Shown here: positions 14,331-23,336 of the stretch, piece after piece
Position numbering within the stretch: position 1 is the stretch's first letter
How the letters are laid out: each line of letters starts with the position of its first letter
Origin: an uncultured Ruminococcus sp.
GTDB taxonomy: Bacteria; Bacillota_A; Clostridia; Oscillospirales; Ruminococcaceae
Reading direction: 5' to 3'
Assembly (NCBI GenBank): GCA_946629405.1
Contig: CAMOXW010000158.1
Span: forward strand, 1 to 25,102
Length of the DNA stretch: 25,102 bases
Notes under the pieces: model-generated
The model's database searches: none
Seen by the model: only the letters and a program-made list of their open reading frames with translations
What the model was told of the DNA's origin: nothing
Position numbers and translations under genes: made by a program

Positions 14331-16091
14331 TCATTCGGTATCGGTTTCTGTTACGGTATCTGTATCGGTTTCGGTATCGGATCCGGCTTCAGAGGAAGCC
14401 CCGGCTGAAGCTTCCTCGCTGGTCTCAGCCGAAGAAGTATCCTCCTGCGGCGTATCAGCACCGGTAAATCCGGTCATTTCACGGTATTCGTCAAGTGTCA
14501 GCGCACCTGCTGAGTTGTAGAGCCTTATGAGGCTCTGACTGCTCGTAAATTCATCGGAGTATTCTCCGTTTTCGTTCTCGATATACTTCCCCGACCAGAG
14601 CGCAAAGAACGACCATACGGAGTTGTCCCTGAATGCCCTGTCAGCGTCGGGGATGCTGCCGCACTCACTGATAGCGATGAGCTTATCCTTGCCGACGAGT
14701 TTCTGCATTGCGGCAAATTTCTCATAGAAACGGTTGCCGTAGTCTCTTTCTCCCTCGAAATACAGGTCAACCGCGGCTATGTCGTACTCGGAGCTGTCAA
14801 CAAGCGTACTGCTGCTCTGACCGTTCCATATCCATATAAGGTTATCGAGCCCGAAATATTGAGTAAAGCGGGTGTACATCAGGTGCCAGAGCCATTTGTA
14901 CGCGCTGCTGCCAGAGGCTCCCCACCAGTACCAGTTTCCGCTGCCCTCGGGGAGAGGCCGCCACAGCACCGGTACACCGCGGTTTTTCAGGGCAGTGAGC
15001 TGACCTGCCATATTGTCGATATCAAGGATGAGGCTGTATGTCTGCTCGGAAATTTTGCCCTCGCCGTAAAGCCCGCGTATCTCCTCCTGATCGAGAAGCG
15101 CGATATCCTTGTCCGTAACGGCATCCGCAAGCACGAAGTCGCTCTCATCAGTATATACAGAGCTTCGTCCGGAGGGACTGCTCCAGAACCACGTTACTCC
15201 GGCGATACCGCCGTTTCTGTACCATTCGGTGCAGGCGTCAGCACAGCGGAAGCTCTCATCGAACGTGCCCTTAGGAATTGAAAAGTCCGTGAAGCGGATT
15301 ACGGGGTACTTGCCGGTCGTGCTGTATATCAGGTCGAGCTCAGAGTTGTCGTTATCGGCAGTGTACTGACCGGTGATGATGAATTTTCCGTAGTTTTCAG
15401 CGAGGAAGCTCATGAGTCTCTTTGCGGACTCGCCCGCATTTTCGTTTGAGAGGCTGCCATCCGCCTCATAGCCGAGGCTGCCGAGAGCGTCGCTGTTGCA
15501 TATTTTAAGGTAATCGAGGCAGATATTGCCGTTCTGCGGGCGGACCTCTATCTCAGACCTGCCCTTTGTGAGGAACACGCCGTGGAGGGTTATCTGAGTA
15601 AATTTTCCGTCCGACGTAGACTTGAAGGATGATATCGGATTTCCGTTCAGGCTGACGATGCAGTCCACCTGCTTTTTTGAAGCGATATTGAGCGAAAGGT
15701 CATAATGCTGATTGCTCGGCACGTTTATATTGAAGGTGACATAGGAGCTGCCATCGTTGGCAAAGCCGGTGATATAGCCGTCACCGCTGTAGTTTTCCTT
15801 GTCGTACTCTCTTGTGAGCGGACCGGACATTGCGGCGTTTTCAGCCTCATAAAGGTCGCCGGTGTCCTTTTCCTCGATCTCGGGGAAGCTGACGGGATAC
15901 TGCGGGTATGTCTCAGAAGGGGCAGGCACAGTAGGTGCTGCGGTAGTGACCTCGGAGCCTTCAGCTATCTGAACAGACGGTTCACCGTTGCCTGACTTTG
16001 ATTTTTTGCAGGAAACGAGCGGGAGCGCTGCTATTGCTGCTGCCGCTGTGAGGGCGATATACCTCCGTATGCTGTATTTCATAATTCTCAT
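14331..16091 (-). CDS. CBM35-GH26 lipoprotein, probable beta-mannanase
   Basis: Predicted surface endo-glycosidase; GH26 members mostly cut beta-1,4-mannan. 586 residues. A lipoprotein signal peptide ends in a lipobox (LVSC, C28), then a Pro/Thr linker, a CBM35 carbohydrate-binding module (about 79-198, beginning LYEAENA), and a GH26 TIM barrel (about 220-545). The acid/base is E382 in WRPLPEGSGNWYWWG, where His normally precedes Glu but Pro is present; the nucleophile is E476 in AISECG. The C-terminal 40 residues are an acidic Ser/Thr/Glu/Asp tail. No dockerin. The ATG at 16091 overlaps the GH95 stop by 4 nt (ATGA), so translation is coupled; an in-frame ATG at 16082 is an alternative. The polymer should be cut outside and products passed to cytoplasmic enzymes; no transporter is encoded here. 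Mannan is the likely substrate, not proven. Confidence 0.9.
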   Translation of the reverse strand: MRIMKYSIRRYIALTAAAAIAALPLVSCKKSKSGNGEPSVQIAEGSEVTTAAPTVPAPSETYPQYPVSFPEIEEKDTGDLYEAENAAMSGPLTREYDKENYSGDGYITGFANDGSSYVTFNINVPSNQHYDLSLNIASKKQVDCIVSLNGNPISSFKSTSDGKFTQITLHGVFLTKGRSEIEVRPQNGNICLDYLKICNSDALGSLGYEADGSLSNENAGESAKRLMSFLAENYGKFIITGQYTADNDNSELDLIYSTTGKYPVIRFTDFSIPKGTFDESFRCADACTEWYRNGGIAGVTWFWSSPSGRSSVYTDESDFVLADAVTDKDIALLDQEEIRGLYGEGKISEQTYSLILDIDNMAGQLTALKNRGVPVLWRPLPEGSGNWYWWGASGSSAYKWLWHLMYTRFTQYFGLDNLIWIWNGQSSSTLVDSSEYDIAAVDLYFEGERDYGNRFYEKFAAMQKLVGKDKLIAISECGSIPDADRAFRDNSVWSFFALWSGKYIENENGEYSDEFTSSQSLIRLYNSAGALTLDEYREMTGFTGADTPQEDTSSAETSEEASAGASSEAGSDTETDTDTVTETDTE

Positions 16092-18406
16092 GCCTTTACC
16101 GTATACTTTCTGCCGGCTTCTGTGAGGAAGATGACAACACCGTCCTCGATACGCGAGCCAACGTTCACTCCGTCGCAGACGATGCTGACTACGCAGTTAG
16201 CTCTGAGGCGGCATTCGCCTCCGCGGTCGGAGGTTATAACAGCTCTTGCGAGCTTGCCGTCCTTCCACTCGATATCAACGCCGAAGCAGCCCTTTGCGCG
16301 CAGACCGTAGATGTGACCTGCGCTCCACTCGTCCGGAAGTGCCGGAAGGAGGACTATCTCGCCGCTGCAGCTCTGCATGAGTGTCTCGGCTATAGCGGCA
16401 GTTCCGCCGAAATTACCGTCTATCTGGAACGGCGGGTGATTATCGAGCATATTTGGATTAGTTGAGGCGGCAAGGAGCTTTTTGAGGTTTTCGTAGACCA
16501 TTCTGCCATCGTAGAGCCTTGCCCACATATTTGTTATCCACGCACAGCTCCAGCCGGTATGACCGCCGCCGTGTATCAGTCTGCGGACGAGGGTAGCTCT
16601 TGCGGCATCTGCGAGCTTCGGGGTCTTTACGGGAGTAATGAGGTCAGCCGGATGAAGTGCGAAAAGCTGGGAAACGTGCCTGTGGCCTATTTCTACCTCG
16701 TCATAGTCCACAGCCCATTCCTTGATCTGACCGTACTTTCCGATCTCAGGCTGGGGGAGCTTTTTGAGTAGCTTAGCGAGCTTATCCGCGAAGGACTTAT
16801 CCTTGCCGAGGATCCCGGAAGCCTTGATAACGTCCCTGAACAGTACAGTGATTATCTGCGAATCCATTGAAGGGCCTATGCAAAGGCTGCCCTTGACGCC
16901 GTTTTCGGTGAGATAGGTGTTTTCCGGCGAAACAGAGGGACTTGTGACGAGCCTGCCCTCGCTGTCCTCGATGAGGAAGGCGGTGGAGAACTCGGCAGCC
17001 TCCTTGAGAATATGGTATTTTTCTTCAAGGAATTCCTTGTCAAGGGTATATTCATAGTGCTCGAAAATGTGCAGCGCGAGCCATGCACCGCCGGTCGGCC
17101 AGATAGTAGCCGGCACCCACATATCCTGAGGAGCGGTATCTCCCCAGATATCGGTATTATGGTGGCAGACGAAGCCCTTGTCGATGCCGTACATTTCCTT
17201 TGCAGTAGTCCTGCCGTTCTCGCAGACGCGCTCGAGAAGGTCGAACAGCGGCAGGTGACACTCGGAGAGGTTGCAGCTCTCAGCCGGCCAGTAGTTCATT
17301 TCTGTGTTGATATTTATGGTATACCGGCTTCCCCATGCAGGCCACATATCCTGATTCCAGATGCCCTGCAGATTCATTGGCTGAGTACCGGGACGGCTCG
17401 CAGATATCATCAGGTATCTTCCGAAGTTGAAGTAGAGCTCGATGAGCTTGTTGTCGTGGATAAGCCGGATGCACTCCTTATTGTCCAATTCGTCACCCTT
17501 CAGCCGGACGATGCGCTTGTCGGTGGTGAGGTGACCGAGATCCGCGGAGCTGTTGTCCTCAAGGTAGAACTCAACGCGGTCGAAAAGCTCCTTATAGTCG
17601 CTCACATGGCGGGTATAGAGCTCATCCCACTCTGAGCGCAGAGCCATTTCAGCGTCAGTCACAGCGGAGGTCTCATAGTTCTCACCGTAGAAGCTGGTGC
17701 GTACCGAGAGGACGATCATGACCTCGTCAGCACCGGTGACGCTGAGCTTTCCGCCAACTGTGCGGAGCTCTCCGCCCATAGTTCTGGCGCCCACGCAGGC
17801 AGCAAAGAAAATACCGTCGCGGCTGCCCGTACCGCCGGTGTAGAGGAGCATATTTTTTCCGAAAGGACGGTTATCGTCATAGTAGTCGTCCCTGCCGTCG
17901 ATATCACACTCAAGTGTAATGCCTGCCGGCTCGCTGGAGGTTATCCTTATGACCATTACCTCGTCGGGGGCGGAGACAAAAACGCTGCGGGTATAGCGCA
18001 CACCGTTGACCGTGAAGGTAGTTTCGCAGACTGCTTCGGAGAGGTCGAGAGTGCGGCGGAGGTCTCTTACCTTGCCGCCGAGCTCCATGTTGATATGGAG
18101 GTCGCCGAGGGGCATATAATGGCGCATATTCTGGGGAACGCCCTGCATTTTTGAGAAAGCTGCCTTTTCAGCCTCAGGTATCCTGCCATCGGCGAGGAGC
18201 TTTCTGACCTCTGCAAGGCCTTCCTTAGCGTCAGGGTTTATCCTGTGACGGAGACCGCCTGACCATATTGAGTCCTCGTTGAGCTTGATGACCTCATTTT
18301 CAGCACAGCCGAAGACCATGCCGCCTATCCTGCCGTTGCCGATGGGAAGGGCTTCATCAAAGCTCTCAGCGGGGCTGTCGTATTCGAGTAAAGTTTCAGT
18401 GTTCAT
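16088..18406 (-). CDS. GH95 family glycosidase (alpha-L-fucosidase or alpha-L-galactosidase)
   Basis: Inverting glycosidase of family GH95, which removes terminal alpha-L-fucose or alpha-L-galactose from glycans such as xyloglucan fragments. 772 residues, usual length, without signal peptide, so cytoplasmic. Family landmarks: PIGNGRIGGMVFG at 21-33, LNEDSIWSGG at 42-51, SRPGTQPMNLQGIWN at 337-351, ININTEMNYWPAE at 364-376, SVSPENTYL near 491, EW..DYDE..IGHRHVSQLF at 563-582 and FQIDGNFGGTAAIAE at 660-674. By comparison from memory with the Bifidobacterium enzyme, N365/N367, E563 and D663 are the candidate catalytic residues. The ATG has AAGGAGA upstream. First gene of the operon GH95-GH26-HAD, probably from the extended -10 at 18454-18462. 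Which sugar is removed cannot be read from the sequence. Confidence 0.93.
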   Translation of the reverse strand: MNTETLLEYDSPAESFDEALPIGNGRIGGMVFGCAENEVIKLNEDSIWSGGLRHRINPDAKEGLAEVRKLLADGRIPEAEKAAFSKMQGVPQNMRHYMPLGDLHINMELGGKVRDLRRTLDLSEAVCETTFTVNGVRYTRSVFVSAPDEVMVIRITSSEPAGITLECDIDGRDDYYDDNRPFGKNMLLYTGGTGSRDGIFFAACVGARTMGGELRTVGGKLSVTGADEVMIVLSVRTSFYGENYETSAVTDAEMALRSEWDELYTRHVSDYKELFDRVEFYLEDNSSADLGHLTTDKRIVRLKGDELDNKECIRLIHDNKLIELYFNFGRYLMISASRPGTQPMNLQGIWNQDMWPAWGSRYTININTEMNYWPAESCNLSECHLPLFDLLERVCENGRTTAKEMYGIDKGFVCHHNTDIWGDTAPQDMWVPATIWPTGGAWLALHIFEHYEYTLDKEFLEEKYHILKEAAEFSTAFLIEDSEGRLVTSPSVSPENTYLTENGVKGSLCIGPSMDSQIITVLFRDVIKASGILGKDKSFADKLAKLLKKLPQPEIGKYGQIKEWAVDYDEVEIGHRHVSQLFALHPADLITPVKTPKLADAARATLVRRLIHGGGHTGWSCAWITNMWARLYDGRMVYENLKKLLAASTNPNMLDNHPPFQIDGNFGGTAAIAETLMQSCSGEIVLLPALPDEWSAGHIYGLRAKGCFGVDIEWKDGKLARAVITSDRGGECRLRANCVVSIVCDGVNVGSRIEDGVVIFLTEAGRKYTVKA

Positions 18407-18453
18407 ATATTTCAGTCTCCTTACGGGGGAATTTGCTGCTTATCTATCTTATC

Positions 18454-18462
18454 ATTATATCA
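18454..18462 (-). promoter_or_regulatory. Candidate extended -10 promoter of the GH95-GH26-HAD operon
   Basis: Minus-strand TGATATAAT (18462-18454), an extended -10 (TG-n-TATAAT), about 48 nt before the GH95 start. No good -35 is seen; the match lies in one arm of a perfect palindrome. Confidence 0.5.
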
Positions 18463-18601
18463 CATAAGCGAAGCGATGTGATATAATCGCCCGATTGCAG
18501 GGAGCAAATCTTTTGATTTGCGTATCTGCAAGGGCATTTGAATAAGGTATAATGAATGCTTTTGCATTCATTATATCACATATTCATTATATTTGCAAAT
18601 C
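18454..18601. repeat. Cluster of nested palindromes
   Basis: Three successive stem-loops. (1) ATTATATCACAT (18454-18465) with ATGTGATATAAT (18476-18487), 10-nt loop. (2) A nested stem: GCCC (18489-18492)/GGGC, TTGCAG (18495-18500)/CTGCAA (18526-18531), GCAAATC (18504-18510)/GATTTGC (18515-18521) with a TTTT loop. (3) TATAATGAATGC (18548-18559)/GCATTCATTATA (18564-18575) with a TTTT loop. The arm ATTATATCACAT recurs at 18570-18581, and GCAAATC at 18595-18601. No coding frame. It may be a REP-like or MITE-like element, or a structured regulatory region before GH95. Confidence 0.7.
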
Positions 18602-18700
18602 TCCGGGATATTTCCGTAAAAATTCTTAAATAGCCTCCGGACATTGGCGGAGTGTTAGTGCATAATGACAATTCATAAGCTGTAGGGGAACGTCTCCAGC

Positions 18701-18732
18701 AAAAATAAATGCCTGTGCAGATATGCACAGGC
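18701..18732 (-). terminator. Probable terminator of the GH13 gene
   Basis: GCCTGTGCA (18711-18719) pairs with TGCACAGGC (18724-18732); on the minus strand it is followed by ATTTATTTTT. It lies about 115 nt after the GH13 stop. Between them is another imperfect dyad around GTATTATAATAC (about 18803-18814). Confidence 0.7.
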
Positions 18733-18848
18733 TCACACGAAATCAGTGTCCGCTTTTTCAGCGGAGAGTATAAGGGGGGAATTGGGGGATTACTTGATCC
18801 GAGTATTATAATACCCCGGTTTCCTTAAAATAATCTTAAATTTCGGGA

Positions 18849-20735
18849 TCATTTTACGAATATTGCTTTGATTATCGTAAAACCGTAAGGCGGTACGGTA
18901 ACTGCGTTGTCGGAATATTCCCCGTAGAACGGCTCGAACCCGGTAAATCTCGACAGTATCCCGGGAACATCTGCAAGGCGGACGGTATCGCCGGTGCGGT
19001 TCACGAAGATTATATAGTCTACCGGAACTCCCTCGCGTGTGAAGGCGATAATTCGCTCGTCAATAGTCTGGTTGTCGTTGAGGACGAAGTAGGTCTTGCC
19101 GTCCTTCATATTGGGAATGGACTTCCTTATGCGGCTGAGCTCGGAGACATAGGCGATGAGCTCGTGATCCTCATGCCCCCACGGATAGCAGCGGCGGTTG
19201 AAGGGGTCCTTGTAGCCCTGCAAGCCAGCCTCGTCGCCGTAGTAGATGCTCGGGACGCCGGGCAGGAAGAACTGCAGCGCCATAGCGACCTTGAGCAGAT
19301 TCTTTCCGTGGTTGTACTGGTCGGGAGTGAGCCAGCGCTCAGCCATCCAGTCCTTTGACTTGTCATCGCAGTAGTCTCCGCCGAGGCGGTTTATAGCGCG
19401 TTCGATATCATGCGTGGAGACAAAATTCATCAGAACGTCGATAGTCGGCTTGGGATAATGCTCGAGGATAGTCATTATTGAGTATATGAACGCGCGGGCA
19501 GTACCGCCCTTGACGTAGTTTATGATAGCCTCACGGAAGGGGTAGTTCATGACGGAATCAAGCTGATTTCCCAGCAGATAGCGTCTTTTCACGCCATAGC
19601 TCTCCTTGTTGGAGGCATCCTCCCAGACCTCGCCGATAATTATCTTGTCCTTGTCGTAGGACTTGATGCTCTTGCGGAGGTTATTGAGAAACTGGTCGGG
19701 AAGCTCGTCGGCAACGTCAAGGCGGAAGCCTGCCGCTCCCTGCGAGAGCCAATACTGGAGCACGCCGTCCTCACCGCATATAAATTCGGTATAATCCTCG
19801 TTGTTTTCCGAGACATTCGGGAGGGTGTCGATGCCCCACCATGACTCATAGGTGGTTGGATAGTTGATGAAACTGTACCATTGGTAATACTTGCTGTCCT
19901 TCGACTGATAAGCGCCGAGCCCGGGATATCGTCCGAACTTGTTGAAGTAGATGCTGTCTGCGCCGGTGTGGGAGAACACGCCGTCGAGGATCACGGAAAT
20001 ACCGTACTTTTCAGCCTCGGCACAAAGCTCCGCGAACTCCTCGTTAGTACCGAGCAGCGGGTCAGCCTTCATATAATCTGCTGTATTGTAGCGGTGGTTC
20101 TCATGTGACTCGAAGATCGGGTTGAGGTAGATGCAGGTCACTCCGAGGTCGTGCAGGTAGCCGAGCTTCGACTGGATACCGGCGAAATCTCCGCCGAAAT
20201 AGTCGTTGTTCCAGACGTGGCCGTTGTGGTCGGGCTTGTAGTAGGGGGTACCGCCCCAGTCATCGCGGAGGACTCTGCCGCTTGGGATATTCTCATGCTG
20301 TTTTCCGCTTTTGCAGAAGCGGTCGGGGAAGATCTGGTACATAACTCCGCCCTTCAGGAAATCGGGGGTCTCGTAGTCGCTCTGGTAGACTGTGAGCTGG
20401 AACAGCTCGCCGGAATCAATAGCGGCATTGTGGCAGTCCACCTTCTTGATATAGTGCCTGATACCGCCCTGAGTGTATGAAAAGTAATAGTAGTGGACGT
20501 CGCTGTATCTTGCATTGTAGTCAGTGGAGTAGACGAAGCAGTCCTCCTCCTCGCCGGAGCAGTGCATCGTCAGGAAGCGTTCCTTGAATCCGGTACGGAA
20601 GAGCACCATTACCGGCGGAAAATCGGGAACTATGTCTTTAGCGAGCCTTATAGAGAATCTTATGGTCTCAAACTGCTTGACTGCGCCGAATATCGACTTA
20701 TATGCTAAGTTCCATGTATCGTAGATAGGTTTCAT
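18849..20735 (-). CDS. GH13 alpha-glucan hydrolase (neopullulanase/maltogenic amylase-like)
   Basis: Cytoplasmic alpha-amylase-family enzyme acting on maltodextrin, cyclodextrin or glycogen branches. The chosen ATG at 20735 has AAAGGAG at 8-nt spacing; the longer frame adds 18 unsupported residues. 628 residues: an N-terminal beta domain (about 1-125), then the TIM barrel starting at GGVMYQIFPDRF, a signature of the neopullulanase-type group (GH13_20). Catalytic residues are D340 in GFRLDVAD, E369 in IIGEVWED and D443 in FVSTHDIER; DGVFSHTG (251-258) is the first conserved region. The C-terminal beta domain ends around PYGFTIIKA. No signal peptide. It lies 74 nt after glgP in the same direction but beyond a terminator. 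Together they fit intracellular glycogen or maltodextrin breakdown: GH13 opens or debranches chains and GlgP releases glucose-1-phosphate. Exact specificity is not readable. Confidence 0.93.
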   Translation of the reverse strand: MKPIYDTWNLAYKSIFGAVKQFETIRFSIRLAKDIVPDFPPVMVLFRTGFKERFLTMHCSGEEEDCFVYSTDYNARYSDVHYYYFSYTQGGIRHYIKKVDCHNAAIDSGELFQLTVYQSDYETPDFLKGGVMYQIFPDRFCKSGKQHENIPSGRVLRDDWGGTPYYKPDHNGHVWNNDYFGGDFAGIQSKLGYLHDLGVTCIYLNPIFESHENHRYNTADYMKADPLLGTNEEFAELCAEAEKYGISVILDGVFSHTGADSIYFNKFGRYPGLGAYQSKDSKYYQWYSFINYPTTYESWWGIDTLPNVSENNEDYTEFICGEDGVLQYWLSQGAAGFRLDVADELPDQFLNNLRKSIKSYDKDKIIIGEVWEDASNKESYGVKRRYLLGNQLDSVMNYPFREAIINYVKGGTARAFIYSIMTILEHYPKPTIDVLMNFVSTHDIERAINRLGGDYCDDKSKDWMAERWLTPDQYNHGKNLLKVAMALQFFLPGVPSIYYGDEAGLQGYKDPFNRRCYPWGHEDHELIAYVSELSRIRKSIPNMKDGKTYFVLNDNQTIDERIIAFTREGVPVDYIIFVNRTGDTVRLADVPGILSRFTGFEPFYGEYSDNAVTVPPYGFTIIKAIFVK

Positions 20736-20768
20736 TTGCCTGTCTCCTTTCGTTGTGGCAATAACCGG

Positions 20769-20797
20769 AAAAAGAGGGCGGAATTTCATCCGCCCTC
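20769..20797 (-). terminator. Terminator between glgP and the GH13 gene
   Basis: Minus-strand GAGGGCGGA (20797-20789) pairs with TCCGCCCTC (20782-20774), followed by five T. It starts about 12 nt after the glgP stop and should reduce GH13 expression relative to glgP. Confidence 0.88.
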
Positions 20798-20809
20798 CGG
20801 GAAAACTGA

Positions 20810-23218
20810 TTATCTGAGGTGCCAGATGTTGTCGGCATACTCTGTAACAGCACGGTCTGCGGAGAATATACCCGAGCCGGCGATGTTGTTGAGTGACATC
20901 TTAGCCCACTTGAGCTTGTCGTTGTAGCACTCGGAAGCATACTGCTGAGCCTTTCTGTAGCTGTCGAAGTCTGCGAGGACCATATAGGGGTCGCGGTCCT
21001 TCAGCGAGTTTGCAACATCGTTGAAGGTGCAGCCGTTGATGCCATGGTACATACGTTCAATGGCCTCGCGGATGCGGTTGTCGCCTGTATAGTAGTCAAC
21101 AGGTCTGTAGCCTCTGTTCCTGAGGTCGTTCACCTCGGGAGTTGTCATACCGAAGATGATGATATTATCCTCGCCGCAAGCCTCTCTGATCTCGATATTA
21201 GCGCCGTCGAGGGTGCCGAGGGTGATAGCGCCGTTGAGCATGAGCTTCATACAGCCTGTACCGGAAGCCTCTGTACCCGCAAGGGATATCTGCTCGGAGA
21301 TATCAGCGGCAGGCATAAGGTGCTCGGAGAGAGTTACGCAGTAGTTTTCGAGGAATACTACCTGGAGCTTCTGGCTGATGCGCGGGTTCTTTCTGATCTC
21401 CTCTGAGATAGCCCAGATCATTTTGATGATCTGCTTTGCAAGATAGTAGCCGGGAGCAGCCTTTGCAGCGAAGATATAGGTCTTGGGAGTAAAGGGAGCA
21501 TCGGGGTTATTGAGGAGGTAAGCATAGTCGGTGAGTATATTCATAACGTTGAGGTGCTGGCGCTTGTATTCGTGGAGGCGCTTTACCTGAACGTCGAAGA
21601 TGCTGTCGGTGTTGAGTATCTTGCCGGTCTCATGCTTTACATACTTGGCAAACTGCTCCTTGCTCTGCTTCTTGACATCGAGGAGCTTGGTGAGTACCTG
21701 TTCGTCGTTCTCGAAGGCTCTGAACTTTTCGAGCTCCTCTGCATCCTTGATGAATTTGGGACCGATAGTATCGGAAAGGAGCTTTGTGAGGGCAGGGTTG
21801 GACTGATAGAGCCATCTTCTGTAAGCGATACCGTTGGTGACGTTCTTGAACTTCTCGGGAGTATTCTCGTACTCATCGTGGAATACGGACTGCTTGATGA
21901 TCTCGGAATGGAGCTTGGATACGCCGTTTACGCTGTGTGAAGCCACAACGCAGAGTGTAGCCATATGGATCATGTTGTCCTTGATGATGGACATACGGGT
22001 CGTCTTAGCGCTGTCGTAGCCGTTTTTCTCCATGAGTGACTGGCAGTAGCGGTTGTTTATCTCGACTATGATAGAGAAGATACGCGGGATAACGGTCTTT
22101 ACGAGGTTTACATCCCACTTCTCGAGAGCCTCAGCCATAACGGTGTGGTTGGTATAGGCGAAGGTGCGGGTAACGATGTCCCAAGACTTCTCCCATGTAT
22201 ATCCGCAGTCGTCGAGGAGTATCCTCATGAGCTCAGGGATAGCGAGGGTTGGGTGGGTGTCGTTGATGTGGATAGCGACCTTGTCTGCGAGGTTTTCGAG
22301 AGTTCCGTAAACGTTCATGTGGGTATTTACGATATCACCGACTGAAGCCGCGCAGAGGAAATACTGCTGGCGGAGGCGGAGGCTCTTGCCCTCGTTGTGG
22401 TTGTCATTGGGGTAAAGTATCTTTGAGATAGCGTTCGCTATGGAGTTCTGTGCGAGAGCCTGATCGTAGTTGCCCTTGTTGAACATCTCCATGTTGAAGC
22501 TCGGGGCCTTTGCGGACCAGAGACGAAGTACGGAAACGCCCTCTCCGCCGTAGCCTGAAACGTACATATCGTAAGGAGTAGCCACAACGGTATTGTAGTT
22601 CACATGGGAGATATAGTGGTACTGATTGTCCCAGTATTCCTGGAGGTCCCCCTCGAAGTGGACATCAATAGCGAGCTCGGGCTTGGGAACGAGCCATACG
22701 CTGCCGCCGGGAAGCCAGTTGTCGGGCAGCTCGGTCTGCCAGCCGTCCTCAAGCTTCTGCTGGAAGATGCCGTACTCATAGCAGATAGAGTGACCCATAG
22801 CGGGGAAGCCTGTTGTAGCGAGGCCGTCGAGGTAGCAGGCTGCGAGACGTCCGAGGCCGCCGTTTCCGAGGCCAGCATCCGGTTCATATTCGTAAATTTT
22901 ATCGAGATTTATGTCATACTCCTTGAGCATTGCCTTGATATCGTCAGCGATGCAGAGGTTATATATGCTTGTTTTGAGGGAACGTCCCATGAGGAATTCC
23001 ATTGAAAGGTAGTATATCTGCTTTCCGCCAACAGAATGAGTATGATTTATGAAGCTCTGTCTCTTGGCACCGAGTATCTCAACGATTATAGATGAGAGCA
23101 CCTGGTATACCTGTTTATCCGAAGCCTCCTCCGGGGAAACATTATAGAGAAGCTGAAGCTTCTTGGGAAATTCGTCCTTGATAGAGGACATAAGGGGGTT
23201 GATCTTCTTATTAGCCAT
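20810..23218 (-). CDS. glgP: Glycogen/maltodextrin phosphorylase
   Basis: GT35 family enzyme that releases glucose-1-phosphate from the non-reducing ends of alpha-1,4-glucan using inorganic phosphate and pyridoxal phosphate. 802 residues, full length. Landmarks: YYLSMEFLMGRSL near residue 50; the Gly-rich segment AGLGNGGLGRLAACYLDG; HINDTHPTLAIPELMR; KRLHEYKRQHLN; and the PLP-site motif EASGTGCMKLMLNG, with K658 as the cofactor lysine (Cys replaces the Asn common elsewhere). The ATG has ACGGAG at 7-nt spacing. It is transcribed from a good promoter with a leader of about 110 nt and is followed by a terminator and the GH13 gene. Acts in the cytoplasm on storage glycogen or imported maltodextrin. 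The exact preferred glucan cannot be decided from sequence. Confidence 0.97.
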   Translation of the reverse strand: MANKKINPLMSSIKDEFPKKLQLLYNVSPEEASDKQVYQVLSSIIVEILGAKRQSFINHTHSVGGKQIYYLSMEFLMGRSLKTSIYNLCIADDIKAMLKEYDINLDKIYEYEPDAGLGNGGLGRLAACYLDGLATTGFPAMGHSICYEYGIFQQKLEDGWQTELPDNWLPGGSVWLVPKPELAIDVHFEGDLQEYWDNQYHYISHVNYNTVVATPYDMYVSGYGGEGVSVLRLWSAKAPSFNMEMFNKGNYDQALAQNSIANAISKILYPNDNHNEGKSLRLRQQYFLCAASVGDIVNTHMNVYGTLENLADKVAIHINDTHPTLAIPELMRILLDDCGYTWEKSWDIVTRTFAYTNHTVMAEALEKWDVNLVKTVIPRIFSIIVEINNRYCQSLMEKNGYDSAKTTRMSIIKDNMIHMATLCVVASHSVNGVSKLHSEIIKQSVFHDEYENTPEKFKNVTNGIAYRRWLYQSNPALTKLLSDTIGPKFIKDAEELEKFRAFENDEQVLTKLLDVKKQSKEQFAKYVKHETGKILNTDSIFDVQVKRLHEYKRQHLNVMNILTDYAYLLNNPDAPFTPKTYIFAAKAAPGYYLAKQIIKMIWAISEEIRKNPRISQKLQVVFLENYCVTLSEHLMPAADISEQISLAGTEASGTGCMKLMLNGAITLGTLDGANIEIREACGEDNIIIFGMTTPEVNDLRNRGYRPVDYYTGDNRIREAIERMYHGINGCTFNDVANSLKDRDPYMVLADFDSYRKAQQYASECYNDKLKWAKMSLNNIAGSGIFSADRAVTEYADNIWHLR

Positions 23219-23336
23219 ACAAAAACTCCGTTCTGCCGCAGGTAGGCGGCTATATTACAGATTGTAAAATGTTTGCCGACGTTTACAGGCATTAAACCGT
23301 CCTGCTGCCGCCGCAATTTACAAGTGGTATATTTCA

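Noticed and set aside
14331..16091. Dockerin or cellulosome link for the GH26 protein
   Set aside because: There is no dockerin calcium-loop repeat; the C-terminus is only an acidic tail and the N-terminus is a lipoprotein signal.
18454..18601. CRISPR-like array
   Set aside because: The repeats are palindromic arms with short loops, not regularly spaced direct repeats with unique spacers, and no cas gene is present.
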